From positions 9,300,120 through 9,364,119 of the forward strand of contig NC_033633.1 of the NCBI RefSeq assembly GCF_001540865.1: a DNA stretch of 64,000 nucleotides. The letters run 5' to 3'. Below, piece by piece: positions 12,306-24,037 of this stretch (within the stretch, counting starts at the first letter, position 1; every line of letters starts with the position of its first letter). Source of the stretch: Ananas comosus (Eukaryota > Streptophyta > Magnoliopsida > Poales > Bromeliaceae). Below the pieces are notes generated by a model. The model saw nothing but the letters and a program-made list of their open reading frames with translations. It was not told where the DNA came from and made no database searches. The position numbers and the translations under genes are program-made.

Positions 12306-13465
12306 TTATATTGGCTAAATTACAAAAACCCTCTTATAAGTACCGATTTTTTTTTATTGGCGGCGGCGGGGGTATGTACGACGACGGCGGCGGTGGCGGC
12401 TACAAGCTGAAGAGGAAAGAGGAGGAGGAGGAAGAAGGAGGATGAGGAAGATGCAGGAGGAGGACAAGAAAGCGGAAGCGAAGGAGGAGGAAGAAGAAGA
12501 AAAAGAGAAATGATGTAAATTTTATCTAAAGAGTATAATTTTCGTCTAAGGAGTGTAATTCTCATCTCAAATAGTATAATTTCTGTCTTAAAAAGTACAA
12601 CTTTTATTTAAAACAGTGCAAGAACTTTTAAAAATAGTGTAATTTTATTTTAACAGTGCAATTTTATTTTCTTCTTCCTTCTATAATTTTTGATCTTTTC
12701 TGTATGAAAAAAATATTTTTTTATTTTTTTATTTTTTCTCTCTATAATTTTTTTTTGTCACGACCTCTCCCTTGCCCTCTATCGCGGTCACCGCCCTCGC
12801 GGGAGTGTAACAATTTTTCTCCCCCTCCCTCGCCGGCGTGCTTCTCGACCCAAGAAGCACTTCCTCTTCGTCGCCGACGGCGGCAGTAAGGATGGCGGGT
12901 TTATTTGGCGGGTAGAAAATCTACTGCAGTGGAGGTGCTGCAGTGGAGGTGGAGGGCGAATGCGAAGGAAGAGAACACGGTACCATCCTCGCTATCATCG
13001 CGGATGGTCGCGGAGACGGTGGATGAGGGTCAGAGAGAGAAAAAAAAAAGAAAAAAAGAGGGTCGCGGCTCGGCCTCAGCGAAGTCGGAGGCGAGGAGGG
13101 CGGGGGGTGCATAGGCCAAGGCAAGGGAAGAGACGAGGCGGACCATTTCCGCCTCCGCCTCTGCCTTCGCCGCCTTCTTTGGAAAGAAANGCGAGGAGGG
13201 CGGGGGGTGCATAGGCCAAGGCAAGGGAAGAGACGAGGCGGACCATTTCCGCCTCCGCCTCTGCCTTCGCCGCCTTCTTTGGAAAAAAAAAAAAAAAAGA
13301 ACGCGAGAAAAAAGAAAGGAGAGAGAAAAATGTATAAGGGTATTTTGGTCAGTTTGTTGAAAATTCAAACCGAATCTGCAAAATCGAAAAAGACAGCCTA
13401 ATTTTGTAAAAGTTCAAAACTTGTAGATTTTTTTATGCAAATTGGTCTTAAATCATTGACAAAGT
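12306..13465. repeat. GC-rich dispersed repeat, copy 1, with purine and codon-like simple repeats
   Basis: The left part (12360-12510) is GGA/GGC-rich. The middle has repeated 'AGTATAATTT...' phrases (12530-12660). The right end (13325-13460) closely resembles 17640-17775, sharing ATTTTTTTATG-AAATTGG and AAAAAGAC-GCCT. The middle phrases also resemble 15340-15720, so this is one copy of a transposon-like family whose second copy lies at about 15170-17790. Arg- or Pro-rich frames here are composition artefacts. Confidence 0.5.
13091..13290. repeat. About 99-bp direct duplication around a single N (probable assembly join)
   Basis: The text from GCGAGGAGGGCGGGGG to CTTTGGAAA is present immediately before N13190 and again immediately after it, essentially identical. 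A lone N between two identical overlaps is what two unmerged contig ends produce. The locus probably contains this stretch only once. Confidence 0.8.
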
Positions 13466-13472
13466 TAAAACT

Positions 13473-13889
13473 CTGGAAGGTGCAGCTGGATCACCTCCTT
13501 TTCAGGGAGAGCTAATGCTTATGCTTGTTGGGTATTTTGATTTGACACTGCTTCACACCCAAAAAGAAGCGAGCTACGTCTGAGCTAAGCTTGGATATTG
13601 AAGTCTTCTTTCGTTTCTCGACGGTGAAGTGAAGTAAGACCAAGCTCACCAGCTTATTATCCTAGGTCAGAACAAGTTAGTTGATAGGATCCCCTTTTTT
13701 ACGTCCCCATGTCCCTCCCGTGTGGTGTGGCGACATGGGGACGTAAAAAGGAAAGAGAGGGATGGGGTTTTTCTTATTTTTGGCATAGCAGGCCTCCCAT
13801 TGGGAAGCCCACACAACGGGCTATTAGCTCAGTGGTAGAGCGCGCCCCTGATAATTGCGTCGTTGTGCCTGGGCTGTGAGGGCTCTCAG
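13473..13889 (+). other. Nuclear plastid DNA insertion (NUPT): rrn16 3' end, spacer, trnI-GAU 5' part
   Basis: The insertion begins with the last bases of plastid 16S rRNA (CTGGAAGGTGC-GCTGGATCACCTCCTTT). It continues through the 16S-trnI spacer, including a long inverted repeat (ACGTCCCCATG...CATGGGGACGT), into trnI-GAU exon 1 (13818-13854) and about 35 bases of its group II intron, then stops at GGCTCTCAG. The 16S end has one visible change from the usual GGTGCGGCTGG. It is a truncated passenger and not expected to function. It abuts the end of the dispersed repeat copy 1. Confidence 0.92.
13818..13854 (+). pseudogene. trnI-GAU: Plastid trnI-GAU exon 1 fragment within the NUPT
   Basis: The 37-base 5' exon (GGGCTATTAGCTCAGTGGTA... 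ending CCCCTGATAA) is intact, followed by the start of the plastid intron. The second exon is missing, so no tRNA can be made. A tRNA scanner may report it falsely. Confidence 0.9.
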
Positions 13890-15165
13890 AAGGTACTAAA
13901 ATGAATATTCGATAAATCTATGTTGGGTATCTAAAGTTTTTTTTTGTATATAATTTAACAAAGTATTAACGAGGAACTGACGAAAAAAGAAAAATAAAAC
14001 CACAGGTATTAAATTGATACACTTTGAACCATAGGATGCTAATGTAGGAAATGCGAAACCCCAGAGATGGTATTTGAAGTTTATCCTAAAATAAATTGTT
14101 TATACTGAATATTATATCCAACTCAAAAATATTTTTGTAACACCTAACAAAAAGAATTTGTGAATATCAATTTTACAATTGAAAGTATTTTTTTTTTCAA
14201 AATAATTTAACAGAAAAAAAAGTCCAATTTTTTATTAGTGCAATATCCTTACACCTACAGTATGGTGCTGATCCTTCATTAGTTTTATATAATAAAATCA
14301 TTATCACTTATGCTTTTAAAAAAAATGACCATTAAAAATGGTCATTATTACTTGGAGATATGTTTGGCAATAACAAATGGCCATTTGCATGCAAAAACTT
14401 GATCAAATTATCCTTATTCCTCTTTCTATTTCATTTGCTTCTTTCCTGTAGCTTCATCTCTCTCCTCCTCTACCACCCCGACATTGCCGCGCTCCTCCCT
14501 GCCGCCTCCTCACCAACTCTCTCGTTGTCAACCTTGCCCTCAAATCCCACTTTCTTACCGACCTCTCCGCCCTCGCCGAGGGTTGCGCGTCTGCTGCTGC
14601 ATAGGGCACCCTTGAAAAGGCTAGTGCCTCCTCCACAATCTCTGAACTTCGGCCGTGACATCTCGTCGGAGGTGGAGTAGTAGACATGCCTCGCATTCTA
14701 TGACGCTGCGAGCCTCCTTAATTGCGCCCACCGTGCAAGCACTCTTTGAGACTGTAGGCGCTCATGTGACTTTAGAGCCAGTTTGCGAGCTAGGCCATGG
14801 TGACAAAATGACGGAGGCCTAAGTCGTGTTGAGAGAGGAGAAGCACAAGAACGAAAAGAGAAATAGGTTTATATAAAGGTAACACCCAAATCCAACTATG
14901 GCAGAAGATAATAAAATGTAAAATATCTCCAAATTTATCTCCAAATCCAAACAAATTAGAAATAACCAAATAACTCAACTCAAAATAGAGAAAATATACA
15001 ACTTTCCAAAAATAACTTTAAAATGCAGGCCTAAATAGTTGAATTTCGGTTCCAAACTCGGCCAGAATAGCTTTGCGGTTCAAAGTATAGATCCCGGAAA
15101 GTATTTTCTGAATTAGGATTGCATGCTAAAAATGGACACCCGGGTAAAAAATTATATGGCCGTTT
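13890..15165. other. Intergenic; degenerate GC-richer stretch at 14440-14840, otherwise AT-rich
   Basis: 13890-14360 and 14870-15165 are AT-rich with no supported gene. From 14440 to 14840 composition becomes coding-like, with alternating frames containing Ala/Ser/Leu-rich runs and phrases such as LTDLSALAEGC, broken by stops and frame changes. This looks like a decayed gene or transposon fragment, but no family was recognised. Confidence 0.3.
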
Positions 15166-15169
15166 AAAA

Positions 15170-17790
15170 AAAATTCGCGCTGATTTTAAAAATTACATAA
15201 TTCAACATGATTTTGGGTCCAAAAGTTAAATCACGCTTTTCTATAAACTTTTGCCGCATCACAAAATAGTGGTGGTGAGAGAGGAATGAGAGAGATAAAT
15301 AAGTGCAATAAACTGTAAAATAAAAATAAAGTATAATTAATAAGATTAAAGAGTACAATATCCTCTCAAATAGTATAATATTTTTTCAAATTGTGCAACA
15401 TTTTTTTTTTTTTTGAGAGATAGGTAGCACGCTACCCGCTTCGTTTGTTTCATTTAGAAATATACTTAGCTGGAAATGTGAATCAACTAGGATTCGAACT
15501 TTGTTTCATTAAAATATAGGCACCGTTTATATACACATTGCATGATTTTTAAAATATATTATAGTATTTGTATGTAATATAGTATATTATTTGTAATTTA
15601 GTATAAAAATCATGAAATATGTGTATAAATGATTTATATGTTGCACTATTTACATAAATATTGCACCATTTGGAAAATAATGTGATACAATTTGAAAAGA
15701 TATTAGACTATTTAAAGAATATTCCATTCTTTTTTCTTTTTTTATTATTTAAAGCTTTTTTTTATATGTTAAGAATTTCGTTTCTCAAAAAAAAGAATAG
15801 CTGCAATAATGACAGTCAATTATATTTTTTAAGATATTTCATGTATACTAGTGTAGAGACCCGCGCGATGCGGCGGGTAAGAATATTTTAGTAAAAATTT
15901 ACGGATTTAATAAACAAATAAAAATATGGAAACTGTTGGGAATCCGGTACTCGTCCCGGTACCGGATCTTGTGAATTCGCAACCCGCTCCGATACCGACT
16001 GCTGTGGATTCGGTACCGATTGTTGGGATTCCGCAACAGAAGCGTCAAATCGAATTTTTACCATAAACCCGTCTCCTCAGCAAAAGCTGATACAATCATA
16101 AAAGAGAGAAATATACAGGTAAAATAAGATTCATTAAATAAGAGAATATTACACCTGACTCCTCTTCTGCACAGAGTAGCTACAACCCGAGCCCTCTTTC
16201 TGAATCTCTTCTACCCTTCTCTCGTCTTCTATAACACCCAAAGAAGATAACCTCTCCACGTGCACCCGTGCACAAGGTGCACTCAAAGAATGGCTATTCT
16301 CTCTCTCTCTCTTTCTCTCTGGTACGGTAGCCCAAAAGCTCCGGCCGTACTTTCCAACTCTAAAAAAAGCCTCTAATGCATTATATAATGCTCAAACAAG
16401 AATGTACCCAATCCTAGTATATTTAGGATTTCGACTTTAATGAATATCTAAATCTATCTTAATTAATCTCTAATAGATTTAAATATTAATCCTAATCTAC
16501 TTAGATTTTATCCTCTAATTAATATTTAAATCTTTGTTTATCTCCAACAGATTTAAATATTAATCCTGATTCAAATAGAATTCAACTACAAATCTAACCA
16601 AATCCTAACAGAAACTAATTTAATAATATAAAAAATACAGAAAAAATTTTAGAATAGAATTACAATCTAATAGGAAACAATGTAAGAAACGAAAAAAGTA
16701 AGAAGTATAGGAGTAAGAAAAAGATTATATAGATATCCTAAAGAGATATTTAGAATGTTGTGAAGAAGTATAACAAATAATAAAAGATAGACTGAAGAGG
16801 TTCAAATTCATATTTAACTAATCATATAAAAAGATTTATCTGTTCTATTCTCTTTTCTAACCCAAATAAGATTTCTCTTAAACACTAACTATTATTGCAT
16901 TTACCTATGGACATAAAAATTGCCATGCCATTATAGAATTAGTACAGAATGTAAAGGAACTGAAGGAAATGTAGTAAGAAATATATGACATTCATATAAA
17001 TAAATTTTAAAAGTAATAATAGTTAGTTTTAACTACCTAAATTGTAAAGACCCAATTTTCATGCATCCATGAGCCAAACAATCTATATATTATATTTATT
17101 CTGTTGATGCAACAGGACAATTTAATCAGTATTTTTAATAATTTTACTTTGTCAATTTTTATATAACTCAAATAACTTATTTATGAACAGTAGTGTACAA
17201 TAAAGAAAAAATTTCTTTATCATTTATTATGAAGCAACAACCCGTAAAAAGTAGAAATTAATAAGGCAAGAAGTCGAAGAGATAACGATTTTACAGAAAA
17301 AATGAATGTGCACAAATGAAGAGTGAAGTGATTGGAGAGTAGCATTTAATGAGGTAGAAGCTAAAAAGGCAAAGATGTTATGGGAAAGGCGAGTGAACAC
17401 ATTTAATGAGGGGGGAAGCCGAAGAGGCAACGATATTATTGGGAAGACAAACAGACACACTATGAAGGAACGAACGAAGCAAAGCGGTTGAAAATTAGAA
17501 ATCGAGAAAAGGAGATACTCTTGAGGTGGGTCCCATGAGCAAAACTTAAGGAGAGCACGCCACGTAGGATAAGATTATGAAGATTAATAGTATTTTATAG
17601 ATTTATAGATTATAGATTATAGATATACTTTGTATGCATTTTGAAAGAGGGGTAATTTGGTCATCTTTTTAAAAATTTAGACCAAATTTGCGAAATTCAA
17701 AAAGACGGCCTGCCTTTACAAAATCTCAAAATTAGTGAATTTTTTTATGTAAATTGGCCAAATTTTTATGTAAAATTTTTATTACTATTT
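15170..17790. repeat. Dispersed repeat, copy 2, split by a Helitron
   Basis: The left arm (15300-15780) shares the 'CTCAAATAGTATAAT' phrases with 12560-12660. The right arm (17640-17775) matches 13325-13460. Between them sits the Helitron at 15848-17623, so the repeat is older than the Helitron. Its superfamily was not determined. Confidence 0.45.
15848..17623 (-). mobile_element. Non-autonomous Helitron (about 1.8 kb)
   Basis: On the minus strand it starts TCTATAATCTATAATC at 17623 after A. It ends with a strong hairpin (ACCCGC...GCGGGT), then CTCTACA and CTAG at 15851-15848 followed by T. The plus-strand flanks are A at 15847 and T at 17624, as expected for insertion into an AT dinucleotide. 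The interior has no Rep/helicase frame. It contains a GGTACC-rich patch (15950-16040) and some GC-richer text at 16150-16350 that could be captured host sequence of unknown origin. Confidence 0.65.
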
Positions 17791-18159
17791 TGATTCCTTT
17801 TTTTATACTAATTTTCGAAAGAGGTAAGAACACAAAAAAAAAAAGAAAAGAAAAAAAACATCTCTCTACCATTTCAAATATATTTTCCAAAAGTTTCATT
17901 TTCTTTCTTATATACTCTTATCTTTGAGAGTTTATCAGAAAGAATTTGAGTTTTTAGAAGAACATATATTGAGCTGACAAAATTTTAGCGGTAAATATAA
18001 AAGTAATTTTATGGCGAGAAGTATATAAATAATTGCCCCTAAATTCTTCTTTTCGTCTACTCTATGTAAACTTGTCCAACATAATTATTTTTTTTTTTTA
18101 TTAAACATGTAAAAGTTTATTCAGTGTAATAAATTTATCTCGGAATATTTTTGTTGGAA

Positions 18160-18807
18160 TGGAATGCGAAAGAAAGAATGAAACGAAAGGAAATAACCGA
18201 AAAAAATATATATCACCAAATCTACCGAAAAGGATGAAGAATGGGTATCAAAATTAGGACCGTCAATGGTTAGGATACCTACTAAACAGATATAATTTCA
18301 AATATGGATATTAAAAACGAAAGCTCCATGGATTTGAATTCGAGTATAGATTTTTACTGTACCCGACCGGAACCCAAACTCAAACCGAACCTAAATTGAT
18401 TTACATTATGTACAAGGATTAAAGTGCCCATGTGTCACGGGTCTAATGACTTGCCGTTGATAACTAAAAAAGGCCCTGACACATGGGCACAGGCCGTTTC
18501 CATCATGTCATATCATGCCAGCAAAATATCGACACGATACGGCCCCCGTGCCGATAGCACAATTCAAAACCTTCTATTATTGAAATTAGTAGATAATTTT
18601 CTCAACAAAATTTAAAAGATTTGATAAAAATATATGATAAATAATTGGTATATTTTGTTGCTAAAAAAATAAATATTTCATGCCATTACGTGTTGACACA
18701 TATATATTTTTTTGACTAGCATGTATCGGCACGCACCGTGCCGTACCGTGTCGCCATGTTTCCGGAACAACCCCATACCACAACACTTTAATCCTATATA
18801 TATATAT
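18160..18807. repeat. Repeat-end-like sequence with inverted motifs before a gap
   Basis: GTGCCCATGTGTCACGGG (18427-18444) is inverted at 18475-18492 (CCCTGACACATGGGCAC), forming a potential stem with a loop of about 30 bases. The next 200 bases are rich in CACGGTGCCG-like text. No gene is seen. Confidence 0.4.
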
Positions 18808-19561
18808 NNNNNNNNNNNNNNNNNNNNNNNNNNNNNNNNNNNNNNNNNNNNNNNNNNNNNNNNNNNNNNNNNNNNNNNNNNNNNNNNNNNNNNNNNNNNN
18901 NNNNNNNNNNNNNNNNNNNNNNNNNNNNNNNNNNNNNNNNNNNNNNNNNNNNNNNNNNNNNNNNNNNNNNNNNNNNNNNNNNNNNNNNNNNNNNNNNNNN
19001 NNNNNNNNNNNNNNNNNNNNNNNNNNNNNNNNNNNNNNNNNNNNNNNNNNNNNNNNNNNNNNNNNNNNNNNNNNNNNNNNNNNNNNNNNNNNNNNNNNNN
19101 NNNNNNNNNNNNNNNNNNNNNNNNNNNNNNNNNNNNNNNNNNNNNNNNNNNNNNNNNNNNNNNNNNNNNNNNNNNNNNNNNNNNNNNNNNNNNNNNNNNN
19201 NNNNNNNNNNNNNNNNNNNNNNNNNNNNNNNNNNNNNNNNNNNNNNNNNNNNNNNNNNNNNNNNNNNNNNNNNNNNNNNNNNNNNNNNNNNNNNNNNNNN
19301 NNNNNNNNNNNNNNNNNNNNNNNNNNNNNNNNNNNNNNNNNNNNNNNNNNNNNNNNNNNNNNNNNNNNNNNNNNNNNNNNNNNNNNNNNNNNNNNNNNNN
19401 NNNNNNNNNNNNNNNNNNNNNNNNNNNNNNNNNNNNNNNNNNNNNNNNNNNNNNNNNNNNNNNNNNNNNNNNNNNNNNNNNNNNNNNNNNNNNNNNNNNN
19501 NNNNNNNNNNNNNNNNNNNNNNNNNNNNNNNNNNNNNNNNNNNNNNNNNNNNNNNNNNNNN
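18808..19561. other. Assembly gap (754 N)
   Basis: This is a run of Ns bordered on both sides by TATATATA dinucleotide repeat, which is the likely reason the assembly broke. Any open frame reported across it is meaningless. Confidence 1.
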
Positions 19562-20980
19562 ATATATATTTGTATTTTATAAATTTAGATTTAAGGTAAT
19601 ATGCTCTGAACTTTTGTAAATAAAAATAGTTATTTCGGATTCGAATTCAAGTTTCAGATTTTTGGTCAGGTTGTAGTTTGGATATGCAATTTTAAAATAT
19701 GTCGGATCCAGTTTCGGGTTTGATAGTCGGGTTCAGGTTCGAATTTTTGAAAACCCACCCCGAATCCGACCCATTGACATCCCTAATCAAAGTCAAAGCT
19801 ATAGTTAGTTTAATAAGGGGAAAAGATAGGGTTACTTCCAAGTAGTAACAAACTAACAATGGCTCTCCGTAAAGTGAAACCCCACAAACACTGCGTAGGA
19901 TGCATCTTTATCAGATGATACAAATGCAACCTGAGAATGAGGAGCGAAATTGTTTTCTTTTCTTTTTTTTTTGCAAAGATAATAATAGGGCTGTGGAGAA
20001 ACTGTGCCCTAGCAGCAGATAACGATGAAAGTGGCAGCTACAGCGAAGGAGATCGAATTCAGTGCGGCGAAGCTAACCGTTGTGGGAATGGTGGCGGCAA
20101 TAGGTCTACGGTAATACTAGAGGCTACCATAACATCTGCTTGTTGATTTAAAAAGACCAGTATTTTGTCATGTAACAAAAGATCGAGTCAGACCAAACTA
20201 TGTTTGAAGTGGCAGGAAGGACAGATTGGACCAAGTTACAATTGAAACTCGTAGATGCTGTGTTTGTACTCTTTAATAAGTAAATTGATTATATATTTCT
20301 AACCGCTCAAATTTTTTGAGTTAACAATTAGCGCCAAAGATACTATTAAGTAATAATATAAAAAAAAAAACGAAGATCATAGATTCAATTTTTGCATGCT
20401 TAAAGGGGCCAACATTTTGCTATGTGACGAACGACTGGATTGAACCAAATCATGTTCGAAGTGGTGAGGCGCTTTAAATGAATTGTAACAGCTCGAACTT
20501 TTGAAACTAGCGGTTAGAGCCAGCAATCCTACACTACTTTAAAATTTTGCACAAAAGATTTCACTACTACAAGTTCACATAATTAAGCCTTTCTACAGTA
20601 TATAGTCCACCAAGGATAATGCCTTTCTCAACGCACCGGGCTTCCGAAAAACCACATCATACAAAAGAGACTTGACCCTTTTTCGACGTCGTCGAAATAA
20701 AATCAAAGATATACTGAACAAAATGTTCGTGCATCCAAACAAGGCCTACGAGTATATGATGAGTAAAAAGTGACCTTTTTCGGTTCGAAGGTACCTTGAA
20801 TGGAAGGAGACAGTCTGTAACAAGTTAAGGAAAAAACAAAGCTTGCATCCACAAGTTTTGACAGAAACCTCTTAAACAAAAACCGAGAGAACAGAGAATT
20901 AAAATCCAGGAAACCATATAACTGAAACTTTCAGAGATGGTTTTGCACCCAAGATTAGATCTGACATGACGACACGAGAC
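19562..20980. repeat. Repeat-derived intergenic sequence
   Basis: 19640-19790 reads as a transposon end (repeated GGGTTCAGGTTCGAATTTT / CCGAATCCGACCC phrases). Blocks at 20155-20340 and 20405-20540 are two diverged direct copies of one repeat, both with CATGTAACAAAAGA/CTATGTGACGAACGA, then GAAGTGG and AACCGCTCAAATT/AACAGCTCGAACTT. No gene is supported. Confidence 0.4.
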
Positions 20981-20986
20981 CAGGGT

Positions 20987-21136
20987 CTAGCAATCCAATT
21001 CTGGATACCAAACGGGACGATACAGTCGAGCAATTGCAAGAGAAGTTATAAGCAGCCCGGCAAAACCACATGCACTCAATAAGCCGACTCCATACCAGTA
21101 AATTCATTGGCCCCGGAACTCGAGAAGTCGGATATA
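20987..21136 (-). other. Exon-like remnant, two alternative frames
   Basis: After an acceptor-like CTTTTTAG, an open stretch at 21136-21076 would read ISDFSSSGANEFTGMESAY and stop. In a different frame, 21097-20987 reads WYGVGLLSACGFAGLLITSL and onward to a stop, which looks like a single membrane helix followed by basic residues. They cannot both be coding. This could be a 3' exon of an unrecognised gene, an alternative exon of the DUF3444 locus, or chance. Confidence 0.2.
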
Positions 21137-22070
21137 CTAAAAAGCTTACTTGGTTCTGTTCCTAGAGCAACTCTATTTCCACAAGTAGAAAGCCATGCAT
21201 TTGACAAACAAAAATGCTAGAGCTTTTCGCTTGAATGTCGAGTCGAAAGGCTGAATCCCAAAAGCAAGAGCTTCAACCAAGAACTAAGATCAAACTGCAG
21301 GGCAGAGATTTTAAAGGGAACTTAAGTGGAAAACATCTTAGATCTCCTTTATACAACTGCACTCGAACAATCCTTCTACAGGAACTCCGGCAAAGTGAAA
21401 CATGCCCTAAATCTAAATGTTCAAGGTCTCGCTTTATTTAAGAACAAAAGGTATTTATACGAGCAATCCAAAACAATTCCGAGATTCAGTTTGTTCATGC
21501 CCAAAACAGAAAGAAATCACGGCATGCTCAATTATCTCTTCACCTGGCTGGGTGAAACATGACCCGGAAGAGGAGCATGAAGCAAAACAAAACAAGAACA
21601 GCCAACAAGTCCTGATTCAAAAATTAGATTTTTCTTGAAAGTTGCAGGGGACGTGAAATTGAACCGGAAAAAGAAAGTGCATTAGCAAGGGACGGTCACA
21701 AACTGACACTGACACATGTGAAAGTACGAATAGATCTTAAAAGCGATACTCATACATCAAACAAACCCAAAAGTAGAAGAGCATGGAGTGCCAGGTTTAG
21801 CCCAAACGTTGAAATTTAATGAAGTGAAAGTTTAGAGGATTAGATATGTGGTGAAGCAAATCTATGTACCTTGTTCTGAAGTGATCTGCATTTCTCAAGT
21901 TCCATTTAGTTCAACTTCCTACTGAAATATGTCAGGTGATTGAGACAAGAAATTGCAAAGGAAAATGAATAACATACGAATAAGTACTACAGCTAATACT
22001 ACAGTGGATATCTCTGCAGGAATTTTGATCAATTTAATAACTTAGCCTCATTGGTAGAAGACATCGACCC

Positions 22071-22311
22071 CTAACTTGCAAACTCGTTGACTAACAGAGC
22101 TGCATCATGATCTGATAATTCTGAAGCAAGAATAAGACGCAGTCTTGTCGGCCATTTACGTTGTACCTGAGTCAATGATAATAAACATTGACTAAAAGGT
22201 CAAGAAAAAAGAAAAAAAAATAAAATACAAGGAACTACGAAATAATTCCCATTTGGACCACACTTACTGGCTCGAAAGATTCCCTAACTTTCAACAAGAA
22301 TTGTTGAACAA
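22071..22311 (-). other. Possible second coding exon pair overlapping the 3' end of the DUF3444 gene
   Basis: In a frame different from DUF3444, the minus strand at about 22311-22269 reads GGLVQQFLLKVRESFEP. It runs to a consensus donor (CCA|GTAAGTG at 22268-22262) and joins in phase to an acceptor (TGACTCAG|GTACAA) at 22166. That exon continues VQRKWPTRLRLILASELSD and then DHDAALLVNEFAS with a stop at 22073-22071. The join is too orderly to dismiss. I do not recognise the family. It may be an alternative C-terminus, a remnant of another gene, or the result of a base error that shifted frame near 22300. Confidence 0.35.
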
Positions 22312-23865
22312 GGCCTCCGGTAGAGATGCAAGATCAAGCTCCCAATAGCCTCGAAGCACGCCACCTTTCTGATCTGTCAGCTGGAACGCTGGAATTTGAT
22401 GAGAGAATCTTAAATACTCGTCCTCCAGTATCGTCACTACTTTTTCCTTTTTGTCAGGCATAAATACGGCTCTATTCCCATCCACCTTGGTCAGTAAAGA
22501 GACCTTTGTTCCAGCACCACTGCGCTCGCAAATCTCGACCACATCAAACTCACAGTTTTCAAAGTCGAAAAGGTTCCAACAGGGCCTCCAATTCTTGTAC
22601 ATGGCCCAAATCTCACCGACGGAAGGAAGGATTTCATATTGGTGTTTTCTACCACGCAGTCTAGCATTCACTAAATGAGAAAAGGCATCTGTACTGTCAA
22701 AAGTTTCACACTCATCGATTACTTCAAATGTTCCACATCCAATTGGCAGGCCCTTGCGGTTCCATCGTTTTTCCTCCTCTCGCCGAGGACGAACCTCAAG
22801 CCATTTTAATTCAACTAAGCGATCGACCGAATTAACTTTATGTATCCATCCAAAGTACTTAGGGAACTTATCAATTTCACTGTATAGCGCCCAAATCTGC
22901 CCCGGCTGGATCCTATTGATCAATTTCCCGTCATCAACGTTGCAGAACTCAGGGGCAGGATATTCATCCGAGCAATGGAACGTGGTTGCTAATTGAGAAT
23001 GGTCAAATTCCTTCCTCCTCACCCTCTCAATCTCCTTAACGGCAGCAGGCCCAACTCCTGCATCATTAGTTGAACTTTTAGGAGATATTCCGGTTTTGGT
23101 CGTACCGCATTCAAGAGGAACAGATGGAAAAGCATCTTCCATGTTAATAGGAAGAGATGCAGTATCTAGTTCAAAAGAACCTTGTGGGACACCGTCACGT
23201 TCAGCTCCGGTCATCCTGTGAAAGGGGACTCTGTGTGAAAACCTAAGTATTTCACTGGATAGTATACGATACGGTGCTTTGTCTTTTGCGCGCACAAACA
23301 GACTCACGAAACCTTCTACCTTAACTAGAGGAATGACATTGATACCGCTTCCCGCCACAAAATCCGAAAGGACTTCAACAATTTCATACTCGAATGTCCT
23401 GTCGTCGTCCGGATCTGAGCTCCACGCGATATCCCAGCCCTTGTAAACAGCCCAAACTTCACCCTCTTTCGGATAAATATCATAACCGTTCTTCTTTTTA
23501 CCTTTTTCCCAAGAAATAATGTGGGAGAACATGAGAGGGTCTTGACTTACTTCTGCTTTCCCTCGCCTGAAGCTCCCGCAAGCAACAGGCAATTGCTGAC
23601 GAGACCACGCCATCTCAGCTGCATTTGAAGGATCGTGCTCTAACCAAGTGAAGCCCACCTTGAAATCTTGATTTTCATAGATGTGCCTAATTCGAGCATA
23701 AAACCTAGGCATTCCGTCGAGATCATCATATAGCGCCCAAATCTGGTCGACTTCGAATAAACTCCGATCCCTGCATTCGTCAAAGTCGAAGAATTCCGGA
23801 TCGGGGTACGAAAGCGAAATCGGATCAGGAGTCTCATCAGTTCTTTCTTTCCGTTTAGTACCCAT
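22291..23865 (-). CDS. Double DUF3444-domain protein without J domain (524 aa)
   Basis: A single uninterrupted frame runs from ATG at 23865 (MGTKRKERTDETPDPISLSY) to TGA at 22291. Residues about 22-235 and about 298-515 are two DUF3444 domains. Each shows the family landmarks: YPxPEFxxxD, then IWALYxxxDxxPxxYxxI, WLE, LPxxCGxF, FSH, YxIxPxxGExWAxYxxW, the E-V-E strand, RFSHxxPxxxxT and ELDxASLP. DUF3444 usually follows a DnaJ J domain in plants. Here no HPD-bearing J domain precedes it, so this is a stand-alone member. It is probably nuclear or cytosolic, with no signal or membrane segment. The biochemical role is unknown. Its upstream region is a copy of the BRCT gene's 5' end (24038-24430). 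The frame ends 23 bases before a strong splice donor belonging to another frame. Confidence 0.88.
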   Translation of the reverse strand: MGTKRKERTDETPDPISLSYPDPEFFDFDECRDRSLFEVDQIWALYDDLDGMPRFYARIRHIYENQDFKVGFTWLEHDPSNAAEMAWSRQQLPVACGSFRRGKAEVSQDPLMFSHIISWEKGKKKNGYDIYPKEGEVWAVYKGWDIAWSSDPDDDRTFEYEIVEVLSDFVAGSGINVIPLVKVEGFVSLFVRAKDKAPYRILSSEILRFSHRVPFHRMTGAERDGVPQGSFELDTASLPINMEDAFPSVPLECGTTKTGISPKSSTNDAGVGPAAVKEIERVRRKEFDHSQLATTFHCSDEYPAPEFCNVDDGKLINRIQPGQIWALYSEIDKFPKYFGWIHKVNSVDRLVELKWLEVRPRREEEKRWNRKGLPIGCGTFEVIDECETFDSTDAFSHLVNARLRGRKHQYEILPSVGEIWAMYKNWRPCWNLFDFENCEFDVVEICERSGAGTKVSLLTKVDGNRAVFMPDKKEKVVTILEDEYLRFSHQIPAFQLTDQKGGVLRGYWELDLASLPEALFNNSC

Positions 23866-24037
23866 TTCGCCGTTAGTAGAATCGGCCCCTCTACTCTAAT
23901 TCCTATATCGAATCCGCTTGTATATGAATTCTTCTTTAACTGTTTATTACTAGGAGGGTTCATAATCAATCGTAATCATCATCATTTGCATTTTCATTTT
24001 AAGCATTATGCACAGAAGGGCTATCTAAATCGAGTAT

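Noticed and set aside
13473..13500. Functional 16S rRNA gene
   Set aside because: Only the last few dozen bases of the rRNA are present, as part of a plastid insertion.
18712..19599. 295-codon open frame
   Set aside because: Almost all of it is N; it spans an assembly gap.
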